From positions 47,562-111,561 of the forward strand of contig NZ_JABTYH010000014.1 of the NCBI RefSeq assembly GCF_013314975.1: a stretch of DNA of 64,000 nt, in the 5' to 3' direction. Source of the DNA: Pseudarthrobacter oxydans. Lineage in GTDB: Bacteria > Actinomycetota > Actinomycetes > Actinomycetales > Micrococcaceae. Within the stretch, counting starts at the first letter, position 1, and every line of letters starts with the position of its first letter. The translations under genes and the position numbers were made by a program. Below, piece by piece: positions 8,888-18,426 of this stretch. Below the pieces are notes generated by a model. That model made no database searches. It was given only the letters and a program-made list of their open reading frames with translations, and was not told where the DNA came from.

Positions 8888-10009
8888 GTGAAGGCACTCC
8901 GCTTCGGCCGCCACGCGGCTATCGCTGTTATCGCAGCCGGCGCTCTCGCGCTTACCTCCTGCGGTTCAGACAACGCTACGGGCACCGCCCCCGCAGGCGA
9001 CCAGGCTTCCTCCGGCCCGAAGGTCACCGGCACCCTCACGGGCATCGGCGCTTCCTCCACCGGCGCAGCCATGGATGCGTGGAAGGCAGGCTTTGCCGCC
9101 GCAAACCAGGGCGCCACCGTGCAGTACTCCCCGGACGGCTCCGGCGCGGGCCGCAAGGCCATCATCGACGGTTCGGCGCAGTTCGCCGGTTCGGACGCCT
9201 ACCTCAAGGACGAGGAGTTCGAGAGCTCCAAGGCCGTCTGCGGGCCCGATGGCGCCATCAACATCCCCGTCTATATCTCCCCGATCGCCGTGGCCTTCAA
9301 CATTCCCGGCGTCACCGAGCTGAAGCTGGACGCCGCCACCGTGGCCAAGATCTTCCGCGGCGAGATCAGCAACTGGAATGACCCCGCCATCGCGGCAATG
9401 AACGAGGGCGTCAGCCTCCCGGACCTCAAGGTCACCCCGGTGAACCGCTCTGACGACTCCGGCACCACCACCAACTTCACCGACTACCTGGCATCCGCGG
9501 CACCCGAGGTGTGGACGGACAAGTCCTCCGGCGTCTGGCCCGCGAGCCTCCAGGGTGAGAACGCCAAGGGAACCTCCGGTGTGGTCAAGACCGTCACCGA
9601 CACCCCGGGCGCCGTCACCTACGCGGACGACTCCGCAGTAGGCGGCAAGCTGGGAACCGCCTCGATCAAGGTGGGCGAGGAGTTCGTCAAGATCTCCGCC
9701 GAGGCTGCCGCCAAGGCCGTTGAAGCCGGTGAGCCCGTCGAAGGCCGCGCCGAGACCGACGTCGCCATCAAGCTGGACCGCAAGACCACCGCTTCCGGCG
9801 CCTACCCCGTGGTGCTGGTCTCCTACCACGTCGTCTGCAGCGCCTACGATTCCCAGGAAACGGTTGACCTGGTCAAAGCCTTCGAGAGCTACGTAGTTTC
9901 CGAGGAGGGACAGCAGGCCGCCGCGGATTCCGCGAAGTCCGCCCCGCTGTCCTCCGCTCTTGCGGAGAAGGCAACCACGGCGATCGAGTCCATCAAGGTC
10001 AAGTCCTAA
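8888..10009 (+). CDS. pstS: Phosphate-binding lipoprotein PstS
   Basis: Periplasmic-type phosphate receptor of the high-affinity Pst importer, 373 residues. It starts at GTG 8888 after GGAAGGGG. The signal peptide ends in the lipobox LTSC, giving lipidated Cys25. Phosphate-binding segments typical of PstS are present: IGASSTG near the N-terminus, DGSGAGRKAI, and RSDDSGTT in the middle. A strong hairpin follows the gene, then pstC, pstA and pstB in the standard order. Confidence 0.96.
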   Translation: MKALRFGRHAAIAVIAAGALALTSCGSDNATGTAPAGDQASSGPKVTGTLTGIGASSTGAAMDAWKAGFAAANQGATVQYSPDGSGAGRKAIIDGSAQFAGSDAYLKDEEFESSKAVCGPDGAINIPVYISPIAVAFNIPGVTELKLDAATVAKIFRGEISNWNDPAIAAMNEGVSLPDLKVTPVNRSDDSGTTTNFTDYLASAAPEVWTDKSSGVWPASLQGENAKGTSGVVKTVTDTPGAVTYADDSAVGGKLGTASIKVGEEFVKISAEAAAKAVEAGEPVEGRAETDVAIKLDRKTTASGAYPVVLVSYHVVCSAYDSQETVDLVKAFESYVVSEEGQQAAADSAKSAPLSSALAEKATTAIESIKVKS

Positions 10010-10027
10010 CCACCGCTCCACTGCCGG

Positions 10028-10060
10028 GTTCCCCGCCTGCCGAAAGGCAGTGCGGGGAAC
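10028..10060 (+). other. Intercistronic hairpin between pstS and pstC
   Basis: GTTCCCCGC plus CTGCC pairs with GGCAG plus GCGGGGAAC, giving a 14-bp stem with one bulged T and a GAAA tetraloop. There is no T-run. It probably raises pstS message over pstCAB, as seen for other binding-protein genes. Confidence 0.7.
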
Positions 10061-10114
10061 TTGGCTTTGGATAATGCTTCCTCCCCTCCCAGCAACCAAC
10101 CGAAGGGCCGTCGA

Positions 10115-11044
10115 ATGACCGCCACCCCCGTGACAAGTACCGGCGCCGGGCGCGCCGGGGACAAAATCTTCTCGGGCGCCGCGCTGGCCGCCGGCTGCCT
10201 CATTCTCGCCGTCCTCTTCGGCGTCGCACTCTTCCTGGTGGTCCAGGCCATCCCGGCGCTCACCGCGCCGGCCGCCGAGATCCAGGGCGGCGAAGGTTTC
10301 TTCGCCTACATCTGGCCCATCGTCATCGGCACGCTCATCGCCGCGGTCATCGCGCTGGTGATCGCCACGCCCATCGCCATCGGCGTGGCGCTGTTCATCT
10401 CGCACTTCGCCCCGCGCGGGCTGGCCGCCGGACTCGGCTACATGGTGGACCTCCTCGCCGCCATCCCGTCCGTGGTCTACGGCGCCTGGGGAGCTGCTTT
10501 CCTGGCCAAGGAAATCTCGCCGGCCTACAACTGGCTCGCCGCGAACATGGGCTGGCTGCCCATCTTCCAGGGACCTGCCTCGGCCACGGGCAAGACCATC
10601 CTCACCGCAGGCATCGTGCTCTCCGTCATGGTGCTTCCGATCATCACCTCACTGTCCCGGGAAATCTTCCTGCAGACCCCAAAACTGCACGAGGAAGCGG
10701 CGCTCGCACTGGGTGCCACCCGCTGGGAAATGATCAAGATGTCCGTCCTGCCCTTCGCACGCCCCGGCATCATCAGCGCCGTCATGCTGGGCCTGGGCCG
10801 GGCCCTCGGCGAGACCATGGCCGTGGCCCTGGTGCTCTCCTCCGGCGCCCTCACCGCCAGCCTGATCCAGTCCGGCAACCAGACCATCGCCGCCGAGATC
10901 GCGCTCAACTTCCCGGAGGCCAGCGGGCTCAAGGTCAGCACCCTGATCGCCGCAGGCCTGGTCCTGTTCGTCATCACCCTGGCCGTGAACATGATCGCGC
11001 GCTGGATCATCACCCGGCACAAAGAATTCTCGGGAGCCAACTAA
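10115..11044 (+). CDS. pstC: Phosphate ABC transporter permease PstC
   Basis: Membrane permease of the Pst system, 309 residues, with about six membrane segments. The C-terminal half carries the EAA-type loop (EEAALALGATRWEMI). ATG 10115 is chosen because GAAGGG lies seven bases upstream; an in-frame TTG at 10061 abuts the preceding hairpin and is less likely. The stop codon is directly followed by the ATG of pstA. Confidence 0.95.
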   Translation: MTATPVTSTGAGRAGDKIFSGAALAAGCLILAVLFGVALFLVVQAIPALTAPAAEIQGGEGFFAYIWPIVIGTLIAAVIALVIATPIAIGVALFISHFAPRGLAAGLGYMVDLLAAIPSVVYGAWGAAFLAKEISPAYNWLAANMGWLPIFQGPASATGKTILTAGIVLSVMVLPIITSLSREIFLQTPKLHEEAALALGATRWEMIKMSVLPFARPGIISAVMLGLGRALGETMAVALVLSSGALTASLIQSGNQTIAAEIALNFPEASGLKVSTLIAAGLVLFVITLAVNMIARWIITRHKEFSGAN

Positions 11045-12157
11045 ATGACCTCCACGCTTACCCCCGTGCGCAGCAAGCGCTCGGCACTCACCAAGGGCCA
11101 GCTGCCCAAGTACGCCCCCTACGTGGTCCTGGCCGCAGCGCTGGTCGCCGGCGCCGCGATCCTGGCGCTGGTGGGCTTCAATGCATTCGGCTGGGGAATC
11201 GTCTCGGCAATCCTCTTCGCCGTCGGACTGGTGTCCTGGAGCGCTGCCGTTGAAGGCTCCCGCAAAGCCAAGGACAAGCTGGCCACCTGCCTGGTGGTGG
11301 GCTCCTTCCTGATCGCCCTGCTCCCGCTCATCTCGGTGATCTGGACTGTCCTGGTCAACGGCATCCCGGGCCTCCTGAACCCCGGCTTCCTCACCACGTC
11401 GATGAACGGTGTCACCGGCGTCTATGACAACCGGGCAGTGGAGGAAGGTGCGCCGGTGATCGGTGGCATCTACCACGCACTCTTGGGAACCATCCAGATC
11501 ACCCTGCTGGCCACCGTGATCTCCGTGCCTGTGGGACTGCTGACCGCGATCTACCTGGTGGAATACGGCAACGACGGCCGGCTGGCCCGCGCCATCACGT
11601 TCTTCGTGGACGTCATGACCGGCATCCCCTCCATCGTGGCGGGCCTCTTCGCAGCAGCCTTCTTCTTCGCCGTGGTGGGTCCCGGGACCAAAACCGGTGC
11701 CGTGGCCGCCGTCGCGCTTTCCGTGCTGATGATCCCCGTGGTGGTGCGTTCCAGCGAGGAAATGCTGAAGATCGTCCCCAACGAACTGCGTGAAGCTGCG
11801 TACGCGCTGGGCGTGCGCAAGTGGCGCACCATCCTCAAGGTGGTGATTCCGACGGCGATCTCCGGCATCGCGTCGGGCGTCACCCTGGCGATCGCCCGCG
11901 TTATCGGTGAGACCGCGCCCATCCTGGTCACCGCAGGGTTCGCCACCAGCATCAACTCCAACGTGTTCAGTGGCTGGATGGCGTCGCTGCCCACCTTCAT
12001 CTACACCCAGATCCTGAACCCCACCTCGCCGGCGAACCCCGACCCGTCGTCGCAGCGCGCCTGGGGTGCCGCCCTGGTGCTGATCATCCTGGTGATGGTC
12101 CTCAACCTCGCGGCACGGCTGATTGCCAGGATCTTCGCCCCCAAGACCGGCCGCTGA
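11045..12157 (+). CDS. pstA: Phosphate ABC transporter permease PstA
   Basis: Second Pst permease, 370 residues. An N-terminal extension of about 90 residues with extra hydrophobic segments precedes the usual permease core, so it is longer than the enterobacterial protein, as is common in actinobacteria. The EAA loop REAAYALGVRKWRTI lies in the second half. The ATG immediately follows the pstC stop. Confidence 0.95.
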   Translation: MTSTLTPVRSKRSALTKGQLPKYAPYVVLAAALVAGAAILALVGFNAFGWGIVSAILFAVGLVSWSAAVEGSRKAKDKLATCLVVGSFLIALLPLISVIWTVLVNGIPGLLNPGFLTTSMNGVTGVYDNRAVEEGAPVIGGIYHALLGTIQITLLATVISVPVGLLTAIYLVEYGNDGRLARAITFFVDVMTGIPSIVAGLFAAAFFFAVVGPGTKTGAVAAVALSVLMIPVVVRSSEEMLKIVPNELREAAYALGVRKWRTILKVVIPTAISGIASGVTLAIARVIGETAPILVTAGFATSINSNVFSGWMASLPTFIYTQILNPTSPANPDPSSQRAWGAALVLIILVMVLNLAARLIARIFAPKTGR

Positions 12158-12238
12158 CGGCCGGGCCGCCCCAACCCCTTCCGGTCCTGCGGGCCGGATG
12201 CCAGACTTCAATTCATACCCAGTCAGTGAAGGAACAAC

Positions 12239-13018
12239 ATGTCTAAGCGCATCGACGTCAAGGACCTGAATGTCTACTACGGCGATTTCCTTGCCGTGGA
12301 GGACGTCACCATCAACATCGAGGCCAAGTCCGTAACGGCATTCATCGGCCCCTCAGGCTGCGGCAAGTCCACGTTCCTGCGGACACTGAACCGCATGCAT
12401 GAGGTCCTTCCCGGTGCCCGCGTGGAAGGCGAGGTCCTGCTGGACGGGGACAACCTCTACGGCCCCGGGGTGGACCCCGTCACCGTCCGCTCGCAGATCG
12501 GCATGGTGTTCCAGCGCCCCAATCCGTTCCCCACCATGTCCATCCGCGACAACGTGCTGGCGGGCGTGAAGCTGAACAACAAGAAGATCTCCAAGGGCGA
12601 GGCCGATGTCCTGGTGGAACGCTCCCTGAAGGGCGCCAACCTGTGGAACGAGGTCAAGGACCGCCTGGAGAAGCCGGGCTCCGGCCTCTCCGGCGGACAG
12701 CAGCAGCGGCTCTGCATTGCCCGGGCCATCGCCGTGGAACCGCAGGTGATCCTCATGGACGAGCCGTGCTCCGCGCTGGACCCCATCTCCACGCTGGCCA
12801 TTGAGGACCTCATCAATGAGCTCAAGGACCAGTACACCGTGGTGATCGTGACCCACAACATGCAGCAGGCAGCCCGCGTGTCGGACCGCACAGCCTTCTT
12901 CAACATTGCAGGCACCGGCAAGCCCGGCAAGCTCATTGAGGTGGGGGACACCCAGACCATCTTCAGCAACCCCGTCCAGAAGGCCACTGAGGACTACGTC
13001 TCCGGCCGGTTCGGGTAA
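12239..13018 (+). CDS. pstB: Phosphate ABC transporter ATP-binding protein PstB
   Basis: ATPase of the Pst importer, 259 residues, full length. Walker [10 protein letters not shown] is at residues 37-45, the ABC signature is LSGGQQQR, and Walker B is VILMDEP. ATG 12239 has AAGGAAC seven bases upstream. It completes the pstSCAB operon; a phoU gene does not follow, although a DUF47 (PhoU-like) gene lies at 15290. Confidence 0.97.
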   Translation: MSKRIDVKDLNVYYGDFLAVEDVTINIEAKSVTAFIGPSGCGKSTFLRTLNRMHEVLPGARVEGEVLLDGDNLYGPGVDPVTVRSQIGMVFQRPNPFPTMSIRDNVLAGVKLNNKKISKGEADVLVERSLKGANLWNEVKDRLEKPGSGLSGGQQQRLCIARAIAVEPQVILMDEPCSALDPISTLAIEDLINELKDQYTVVIVTHNMQQAARVSDRTAFFNIAGTGKPGKLIEVGDTQTIFSNPVQKATEDYVSGRFG

Positions 13019-13180
13019 AGCCGCCACAGCATGGAGGCGGCCCGCGGGGAGGGGCGCGGAACACTGCGGGGCAGAGCCAAGTTAGAAGTCCGAAAAAGCT
13101 GCTGGCCAGAATCGGAAGCATTTAGTACGCTGAACTAGATACTTTGGAAACTAGTAAATAGCATGCTTAGGAGTTTTCCC

Positions 13181-13606
13181 TTGACGCAGATGGCAACCGG
13201 CCGCAGAGGCCACCAGCTTAAAGTTTCCAGGCCCGGAACCGCGAGTGCCGTCCAGCAGAACGATCCCCTTGACCATCTGTACACCGGCGCCCCTGTGTCC
13301 TTTGAGGATGCGGGCGCTCCGGTTTCTTTCGCCGACTCCGGCACGGCTGCAGCCCCTGTGCCTGCCGCCGCAACCGGCGCTGCGGACGGGGAGGACTACG
13401 TTTCCGCGGTATGGCGCACCAGTTCGTACCTGGAAACTGTCCAGTGGGAGCTGGATGTTGCCCACGAGTCGCTCAGGCAGGCCATCAAGCAGGCGGCGAG
13501 CCAAGGGGTGGACCAGGGTGCGCTGCTCCAGGCGGCGAATATGACGCCGGAGGAGCTGGCAGCAGCACTGTTGGACAGCCCTCCTGCATTTCCCGCAGCC
13601 ACGTAG
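13181..13606 (+). CDS. Hypothetical protein
   Basis: Unrecognised protein of 141 residues from a TTG start at 13181, chosen because GGAG (13170-13173) lies seven bases upstream. In-frame ATGs at 13163 and 13190 are alternatives. The first half is disordered, with a short duplication (GAPVSFEDA / GAPVSFADS) followed by an Ala/Pro tract. The second half (about 65-135) is helical and charged. There is no signal peptide or membrane segment. It follows the pst operon and is convergent with the zinc-ribbon gene, with a 19-bp gap. No function can be assigned. Confidence 0.65.
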   Translation: MTQMATGRRGHQLKVSRPGTASAVQQNDPLDHLYTGAPVSFEDAGAPVSFADSGTAAAPVPAAATGAADGEDYVSAVWRTSSYLETVQWELDVAHESLRQAIKQAASQGVDQGALLQAANMTPEELAAALLDSPPAFPAAT

Positions 13607-13625
13607 CTGCTGTAGCAATGTGCTG

Positions 13626-14033
13626 CTACTCCGGGATTTCCAGCTGGAAGCCGCACCGGCAGCGCAGGACACGGGTGGGCAGGCAGACCATGTTAAGGCT
13701 GCCGCCGTTGTTGCTGCTCCGGTAGCAAAGCCTTTCGATTTCCAGCCCCGCATCTTCCAGGGGGAATCCGCAGTGGATGTAGTCATCGCCGAACATGATG
13801 ACCTTGGCCATCCAGCGGACCTGGTGGAGGGCCGCGGCAACATCCCCCGCGTAGGCGAGGTGCTCGCTGAACAATCCGCAGTCGTTGCAGGTGTAGGAGA
13901 CGGTGACCAGGTCCCCGTTGGCTGCCCCCATTGCCCTGACGGCATGGATGGTCAGCTGGTGCTCCGTACCGCAGGTTTCGCAGCGCAGCTGGCGTGGCTG
14001 GGGTGGGGATTGCCGGGGATTTGAAGTAGACAC
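13626..14033 (-). CDS. Hypothetical zinc-ribbon-like protein
   Basis: Protein of 135 residues with several cysteine pairs: CETC near residue 18, CNDC near residue 48, and CRCG near the C-terminus. It also carries His/Cys residues in HCGF. This spacing suggests one or two zinc-binding ribbons. It has no signal peptide. The ATG is at 14033. The function is unknown, and the neighbouring phosphate genes give no clear clue. It may bind nucleic acid or a protein partner. Confidence 0.65.
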   Translation of the reverse strand: MSTSNPRQSPPQPRQLRCETCGTEHQLTIHAVRAMGAANGDLVTVSYTCNDCGLFSEHLAYAGDVAAALHQVRWMAKVIMFGDDYIHCGFPLEDAGLEIERLCYRSSNNGGSLNMVCLPTRVLRCRCGFQLEIPE

Positions 14034-14274
14034 GATGCCTGCTCTTTTCCACAGTGTGCATCCTGGCCGCCGATATGCTGCAGCGGCGTTGTCCGCGGCC
14101 GTGCACCCGGCGGCGGATGGTGGTCCCTTACTGCTGTGTGCCGTTTACTGCTGTGTGGCTATGAATTGCTTGGGACCCACTTTCGAATCTACGTCACCGG
14201 AATGCGGCTGTACAGGGAAGGGCGGGCAACCGTAGTGAACCCGTAACCGTAACCAACGTCCCGACCCGGTTCAC

Positions 14275-15288
14275 CTAGCGTGCGAACGGGGTCATCGCCA
14301 GCGCCAGCACAAACGCCAGTGCAGCCGTGGCCAGCGGGGTCAGCAGCCAGAGCCCCACGATCCGGATCACCAGTTTCCGGTTCGTGACGGAGAAATGCTG
14401 GTTCTCGCCCGCGCCCAGGACTGCCGCCGTCACCGTGTGCGTGGTGGACAGCGGCCAGTGCAGCCCGATGGCGCCCACGAAGAGCATCACCGCGCTGAAG
14501 ATCTGGGCCACAGAACCCCGCAGGGGATCGATCCGGGTGATCTTGTACGCGATGGTGTGCGAGATCCGCCAGCCCCCGAACAGCGTCCCGGCAGCCATCA
14601 TGACGGCGGACAGCAGAACCACCCACAAGGGTATGGTGCCGGGATCGGAATATCCTGCCGCCAGCAGGGCCAGGAGCAGCACCGCGCTCACCCGCTGCCC
14701 GTCCTGCAGGCCATGCCCAAAAGCCACCGCCCCGGCAGCGATGGCCTGGCTCCTGCGGAAGCGGTGGTTGACCACGTTGGGCTGCGTGTAGCGTGCCGCC
14801 CACGTGGCCGGATACACCAGCATGAAGGCGCCGCTGTAGGCAACGAGCGGGGACAGAACCAGCGGCAGCACCACCTGGAACAGCAGGGACTGGTCCACCC
14901 CTCCCACGCCGGAACCGCCCACCGCCAGGCTGGCCAGGCCCGCGCCGGCCAGGCCGCCCACCAGGGCGTGCGTGGAGGAAGCCGGAATGCCCCGCCACCA
15001 CAACAGGATTCCCCAGGCGCAGGCGCTCGCCAGGCCGGCCACCAGGATGCTCAGGCCACCGTTGCCCGGTGGAAGACTGATCCAGGCCTGGCTGACGGCC
15101 ACGGCCAGGCCGGCGCTCAGCAGGGCGCCCACAAAGTTGAAGAAGGCCGCCAGCAGCACCGCCACGCTGGGGGTGAGTGCCCGGGTCCGCACCGCAAGCG
15201 CCACGGACGTGGAGGCATCACGGAAGCCGTTAAGGAAGGTAAACGCCGCGGCCAGCAGGACCACGAAACCGAAGATGACCGGGGTCAC
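14275..15288 (-). CDS. pit: Inorganic phosphate transporter, PiT family
   Basis: Low-affinity phosphate permease of 337 residues with about ten membrane segments. The two PiT signature repeats are visible: FTFLNGFRDAS near the N-terminus, and the internally related AFGHGLQDGQRVSAV near residue 190. The GTG start at 15288 is one base after the stop of the DUF47 gene, so the two are co-translated. It complements the high-affinity Pst system upstream. Confidence 0.93.
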   Translation of the reverse strand: MTPVIFGFVVLLAAAFTFLNGFRDASTSVALAVRTRALTPSVAVLLAAFFNFVGALLSAGLAVAVSQAWISLPPGNGGLSILVAGLASACAWGILLWWRGIPASSTHALVGGLAGAGLASLAVGGSGVGGVDQSLLFQVVLPLVLSPLVAYSGAFMLVYPATWAARYTQPNVVNHRFRRSQAIAAGAVAFGHGLQDGQRVSAVLLLALLAAGYSDPGTIPLWVVLLSAVMMAAGTLFGGWRISHTIAYKITRIDPLRGSVAQIFSAVMLFVGAIGLHWPLSTTHTVTAAVLGAGENQHFSVTNRKLVIRIVGLWLLTPLATAALAFVLALAMTPFAR

Positions 15289-15289
15289 C

Positions 15290-15907
15290 TCAGGATTCCT
15301 TGACGATGATGCTGCCCACCTGGGTGGCGATCCGCCGCATGTCCTTGGTGACTTCCACCAGCTGGTTGGCGATGTCCCGGTTGCGGGAATACTGCGCCCA
15401 TTTCATGTCCGCAATCATGTCCGCCACCCACACCCGGTGCGTCCTCTCGGCGCGCTGGGCAAGGCGGAGGATTTCGATCCAGTAGTCCTCGAGGTCGTCC
15501 AAGTTGTTGAGCCGGCGCATGGCGTCCACTGTCAGCTCGGCCTGCCGGCTGATGATCTCCAGCTGGTCGGCCGCACGTTTGGGCAGCCGCTCCAGTTTGT
15601 ACAGGGCCACCAGCTCGGCGGCCGCGTCCATTTTTTCCATCGCCTCGTTGAGGTAGCGGGAGAGCGCATACATGTCCTCGCGGGGGAGGGGGTTCACGAA
15701 GCTTGTGCGCATGTGCGTCAGGAGGGCGAAGTGCAGTTCAGCCGACTTCGCCTCGTGGTTGTGCATGTCCTCCACGAGCTTGCCGTGCTCGGCGGCGGGG
15801 ACGCCCAGGATTTCCGCAAGGGTGGCACTGGCCAGCACGATCTGCTGGGCCAGCTGCGAAAGGAGGTTCAGCCCGGCGGGCTCCTGGGGAAAAAGGCGCA
15901 GCTTCAC
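15290..15907 (-). CDS. DUF47 (PhoU-like) phosphate transport accessory protein
   Basis: All-helical protein of 205 residues of the DUF47/PhoU-like family, which is regularly paired with PiT transporters and thought to regulate them. GTG 15907 gives the conserved start MKLRLFPQEPAGLNLL. A longer in-frame reading from 15988 adds 27 residues unlike the family. Charged helix segments (EAKSAELHFALLTHM, ALSRYLNEAMEKMDAA) fit PhoU-type metal-binding bundles. It lies directly upstream of pit in one operon. Confidence 0.9.
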   Translation of the reverse strand: MKLRLFPQEPAGLNLLSQLAQQIVLASATLAEILGVPAAEHGKLVEDMHNHEAKSAELHFALLTHMRTSFVNPLPREDMYALSRYLNEAMEKMDAAAELVALYKLERLPKRAADQLEIISRQAELTVDAMRRLNNLDDLEDYWIEILRLAQRAERTHRVWVADMIADMKWAQYSRNRDIANQLVEVTKDMRRIATQVGSIIVKES

Positions 15908-16262
15908 GTGTTTACCGGTCTCCGGGAAAAGTACAGGGCGGGGGGTTGCTGCCGTGTGACTTGACCCCGGCGGGCAACTGAGCCCCACTCTACCGGCCTG
16001 TGGCTGGGCACCTGAAGAACAGCGCGGCGAAGCCCCTGAGAAATGGGCCGGGAGCCGGGCCGGGAGGTGCGGGAGGGAAACCGTCCGGCAGCAGGCATGA
16101 AAATGGTGCCGAACCGGATACGCCTCTCGGCGGTAGGCCGCTCTAGGCGGCTAATTGTTGAAGCCCGGGGGTTTCGCGGCTCGGCACCGGTTTCAGTTTT
16201 CTACTTTGGCTGGCGCAAGTCAATCTTGACAGATGGGGCCAGGGCGGGGCAGCGGGGCTGAT
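15908..16262. other. Intergenic region upstream of DUF47-pit
   Basis: No convincing gene in this 355-bp stretch. It holds the presumed leftward promoter of DUF47-pit. One small inverted repeat, GTCAA-TC-TTGAC at 16219-16230, could be a regulator site. No Pho-box repeats like those before pstS were recognised. Confidence 0.5.
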
Positions 16263-16922
16263 TCAGTCGAGTTCTCCCAGTCGCCACGCGTTCGCGGCGT
16301 GCTCCAGGTCCTCGGCGGTCTTCACCAGCTGGTGCGAGTTCCGCGTGAGTTTGCTGGCGTGCGCTTCGTTGCCATGCTCGGCACCGTCGGCGATGGTTGC
16401 CTGGCCGAGCGCCACTACCCGGCAGAACGCTGCGGAACGTTCCAGCGCAACGTCGAATTCGCCGTCGAAGGCTCCGGAAAGGATGGCGTCCGCCATGCTC
16501 CGCATCTCATCTGCGCCCGGCGGCTCGGCCGCCCCTGCCACCACGTTGGACACCTGGGCGGTGTCCTTGCCGGCCCGGAAGTACACCGAGATGCGTTCCG
16601 GGTCCTGGACCGTGGCAGCGCGCAGGGCGTACAGGCGCCACAGGGCGCCGGGCAGTGAACGTGCGGGACTCTCCGCCCACATCTCCGCGATGGCCTCGAG
16701 CCCCTGCTCGTCGGCGAGCTTCACCAGGCGTTCGGTGACCACGGGATCGTCGCTGTCACGGCCGTGGCGGACCAGCGCCTGGGCAGCGAGGTGGGCGGCC
16801 TCCGAGATGCGCGCGGGATCCGCGCCTCCGGCGAAGGGCTCGAAGTCGACGGGAGCGAAGGGCTTGGGCTTGTGGTGCCGGTTCGCGCCGCCGTACTGGC
16901 TGGATCCTGCTTGCTCACTCAT
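16263..16922 (-). CDS. Hypothetical protein
   Basis: Unrecognised soluble protein of 219 residues with good codon use and an ATG at 16922. The first 35 residues are polar and probably disordered. The rest is mainly helical (runs such as AAHLAAQALVRHGRDSDD and MRSMADAILSGAFDGEF). There is no signal peptide, membrane segment or known motif. It stands alone between the DUF47-pit pair and the tRNA-Lys gene. Confidence 0.7.
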   Translation of the reverse strand: MSEQAGSSQYGGANRHHKPKPFAPVDFEPFAGGADPARISEAAHLAAQALVRHGRDSDDPVVTERLVKLADEQGLEAIAEMWAESPARSLPGALWRLYALRAATVQDPERISVYFRAGKDTAQVSNVVAGAAEPPGADEMRSMADAILSGAFDGEFDVALERSAAFCRVVALGQATIADGAEHGNEAHASKLTRNSHQLVKTAEDLEHAANAWRLGELD

Positions 16923-17108
16923 GCCCCCACGCTACTCCTGTGCCGAGGCGGAAATCGAGCATCCGCCGCTCCCGCCGCCGCTGGATTCCGCGGCGGGCGG
17001 CTGGCCGGGAGCCCCGTGCGAACCCGCCGGAACCATGGGTTAGAGTATTAACGTCCAGAAATGGATTGGGCCGGGTGGCCCGCACATACGCTGCGAACCA
17101 TCCGGCAG

Positions 17109-17181
17109 GGGCCTTTAGCTCAGTTGGTAGAGCATCGGACTTTTAATCCGTGGGTCGTGGGTTCGAGCCCCACAGGGCCCA
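17109..17181 (+). tRNA. tRNA-Lys (anticodon TTT)
   Basis: Complete 73-nt cloverleaf. The acceptor arm GGGCCTT pairs with AGGGCCC plus discriminator A. The D-arm is GCTCAGTTGGTAGAGC, the anticodon loop is CTTTTAA with TTT at the centre, and the T-arm is GTGGGTTCGAGCCCCAC. The 3' CCA is not encoded. A terminator follows at 17202. Confidence 0.97.
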
Positions 17182-17201
17182 CTCTTTGAGAGAAGAGTGG
17201 T

Positions 17202-17247
17202 ACGTCCCCGGCATCCTGGCAACAGGACGCCGGGGACGTTTTCTTTT
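17202..17247 (+). terminator. Rho-independent terminator after tRNA-Lys
   Basis: Eleven-bp stem ACGTCCCCGGC / GCCGGGGACGT with a second inner stem TCCTG-GCAA-CAGGA, followed by TTTTCTTTT. It separates the tRNA from the LacI gene. Confidence 0.9.
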
Positions 17248-17333
17248 CCCGGACCGGATCCGCGGGCAAGCCCAGAACTCCCGTATCCAGGCCAAACAGG
17301 GTATCCGGGCCAACCGGCGGGCAGAATGGGCAC

Positions 17334-18359
17334 ATGGCAAAAAGCAGCAAGGGGCGGATGCCGCGCCTGGAAGATGTGGCGGACCGGGCAGGCGTCTCCC
17401 ACCAGACCGTCTCCCGCGTGATCAACAACCACCCCAATGTCAGCGAAGCGACGCGCGCCAAGGTTGAGGCGGCCATCGCCGAACTGGGGTACCGGCGCAA
17501 CACCGCTGCCCGGAGCCTGGTGACCCGGCGCTCGCAGACCATCGGTGTCCTGGCCAGCGAACTGTCACAGTACGGCCCGGCCCATACCCTCCTGGGTGTG
17601 GAGCAGGCGGCGCGGAACGCCGGCTACTTTGTCAGCATCGCCGCCCTGCGCGAGGTCAGCCGGGATGCCATTGCCGACGCCGTGAGCCACTTCATGGACC
17701 AGGCCGTGGACGGGATCGCGGTGCTGGTTCCGCACTCGGACACCCTGCTTGCCCTGGATGAAATGCGGCTGCCCGTGCCCGTGGTGGCCGTGGGGTCCCT
17801 CGGCAACAGCAATGTCAGCGGGGCCATGGTGGACCAGCGCCGCGGCGCCCAGCTCGCCGTCGAACACCTTATTGGGCAGGGACACCGCCGGATCGGGCAC
17901 CTGGCAGGACCCCCGGACTGGATCGACGGTTCGGAACGCGCGGAGGGCTGGCGCGAGGCGCTCCTGGACGCCGGGCTCGGGGACGACCTCCTGCTGCAGG
18001 GCGACTGGAGCGCCGGCAGCGGGTATGCCGCCGGCCGGAAGCTCGCCGCCGACCGCCGTGCCACGGCACTCTTCGTGGGGAACGACCAGATGGCCCTGGG
18101 CATGCTGCGCGCGTTCGCCGAAGCGGGGGTCAGGGTGCCCGACGACGTCTCCGTGGTGGGCTTCGATGACCAGCCGGAATCGGGGTACTTCACCCCGCCG
18201 CTCACCACGGTGCGGCAGGACTTCGAGGAGCTGGGCCGCCGCTGCATGGACATCATGCTCAAGGAGATCGAAGCCGGCGCCGCGGTCAGTTCCACCGTGG
18301 TCACGCCGGAACTGGTCCTCCGCGCCAGCACCGCCCCGCCTGTGGAGGCCGCCCCGTAA
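17334..18359 (+). CDS. LacI-family transcriptional regulator (candidate arabinose repressor)
   Basis: LacI-family protein of 341 residues with a helix-turn-helix at about 10-55 and a ligand domain. Its recognition helix reads GVSHQTVSRVIN, close to the YQTVSRVVN of E. coli LacI, keeping the Gln and Arg that read GAGCGCTC-type half sites. The operator before araB (21918-21933) resembles the symmetric lac operator, so this gene is the best local candidate to control araBDA, although 3.5 kb and four genes separate them. It could equally be a monocistronic regulator of distant genes. Confidence 0.88.
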   Translation: MAKSSKGRMPRLEDVADRAGVSHQTVSRVINNHPNVSEATRAKVEAAIAELGYRRNTAARSLVTRRSQTIGVLASELSQYGPAHTLLGVEQAARNAGYFVSIAALREVSRDAIADAVSHFMDQAVDGIAVLVPHSDTLLALDEMRLPVPVVAVGSLGNSNVSGAMVDQRRGAQLAVEHLIGQGHRRIGHLAGPPDWIDGSERAEGWREALLDAGLGDDLLLQGDWSAGSGYAAGRKLAADRRATALFVGNDQMALGMLRAFAEAGVRVPDDVSVVGFDDQPESGYFTPPLTTVRQDFEELGRRCMDIMLKEIEAGAAVSSTVVTPELVLRASTAPPVEAAP

Positions 18360-18426
18360 CCGCGGTCATGACGGGTGCCGGTGTCCGCCCCGGTGCCCGG
18401 CGCAAAAAATTTTAAAAAGAATTTCC

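Noticed and set aside
13127..13160. ACTAG repeats before the gene at 13181, as a possible operator
   Set aside because: The arms are short and imperfect and no regulator lies next to it.
14228..14262. GTTACGGTTACGGGTTCAC-like repeats on the minus strand, suggesting a Pho box
   Set aside because: Spacing is irregular (6, 7 and 10 bases) and the nearest downstream gene is the unknown zinc-ribbon gene about 200 bp away, so no promoter could be supported.
17109..17181. tRNA-Lys as a possible integration site
   Set aside because: No integrase and no repeated tRNA 3' end were seen nearby.
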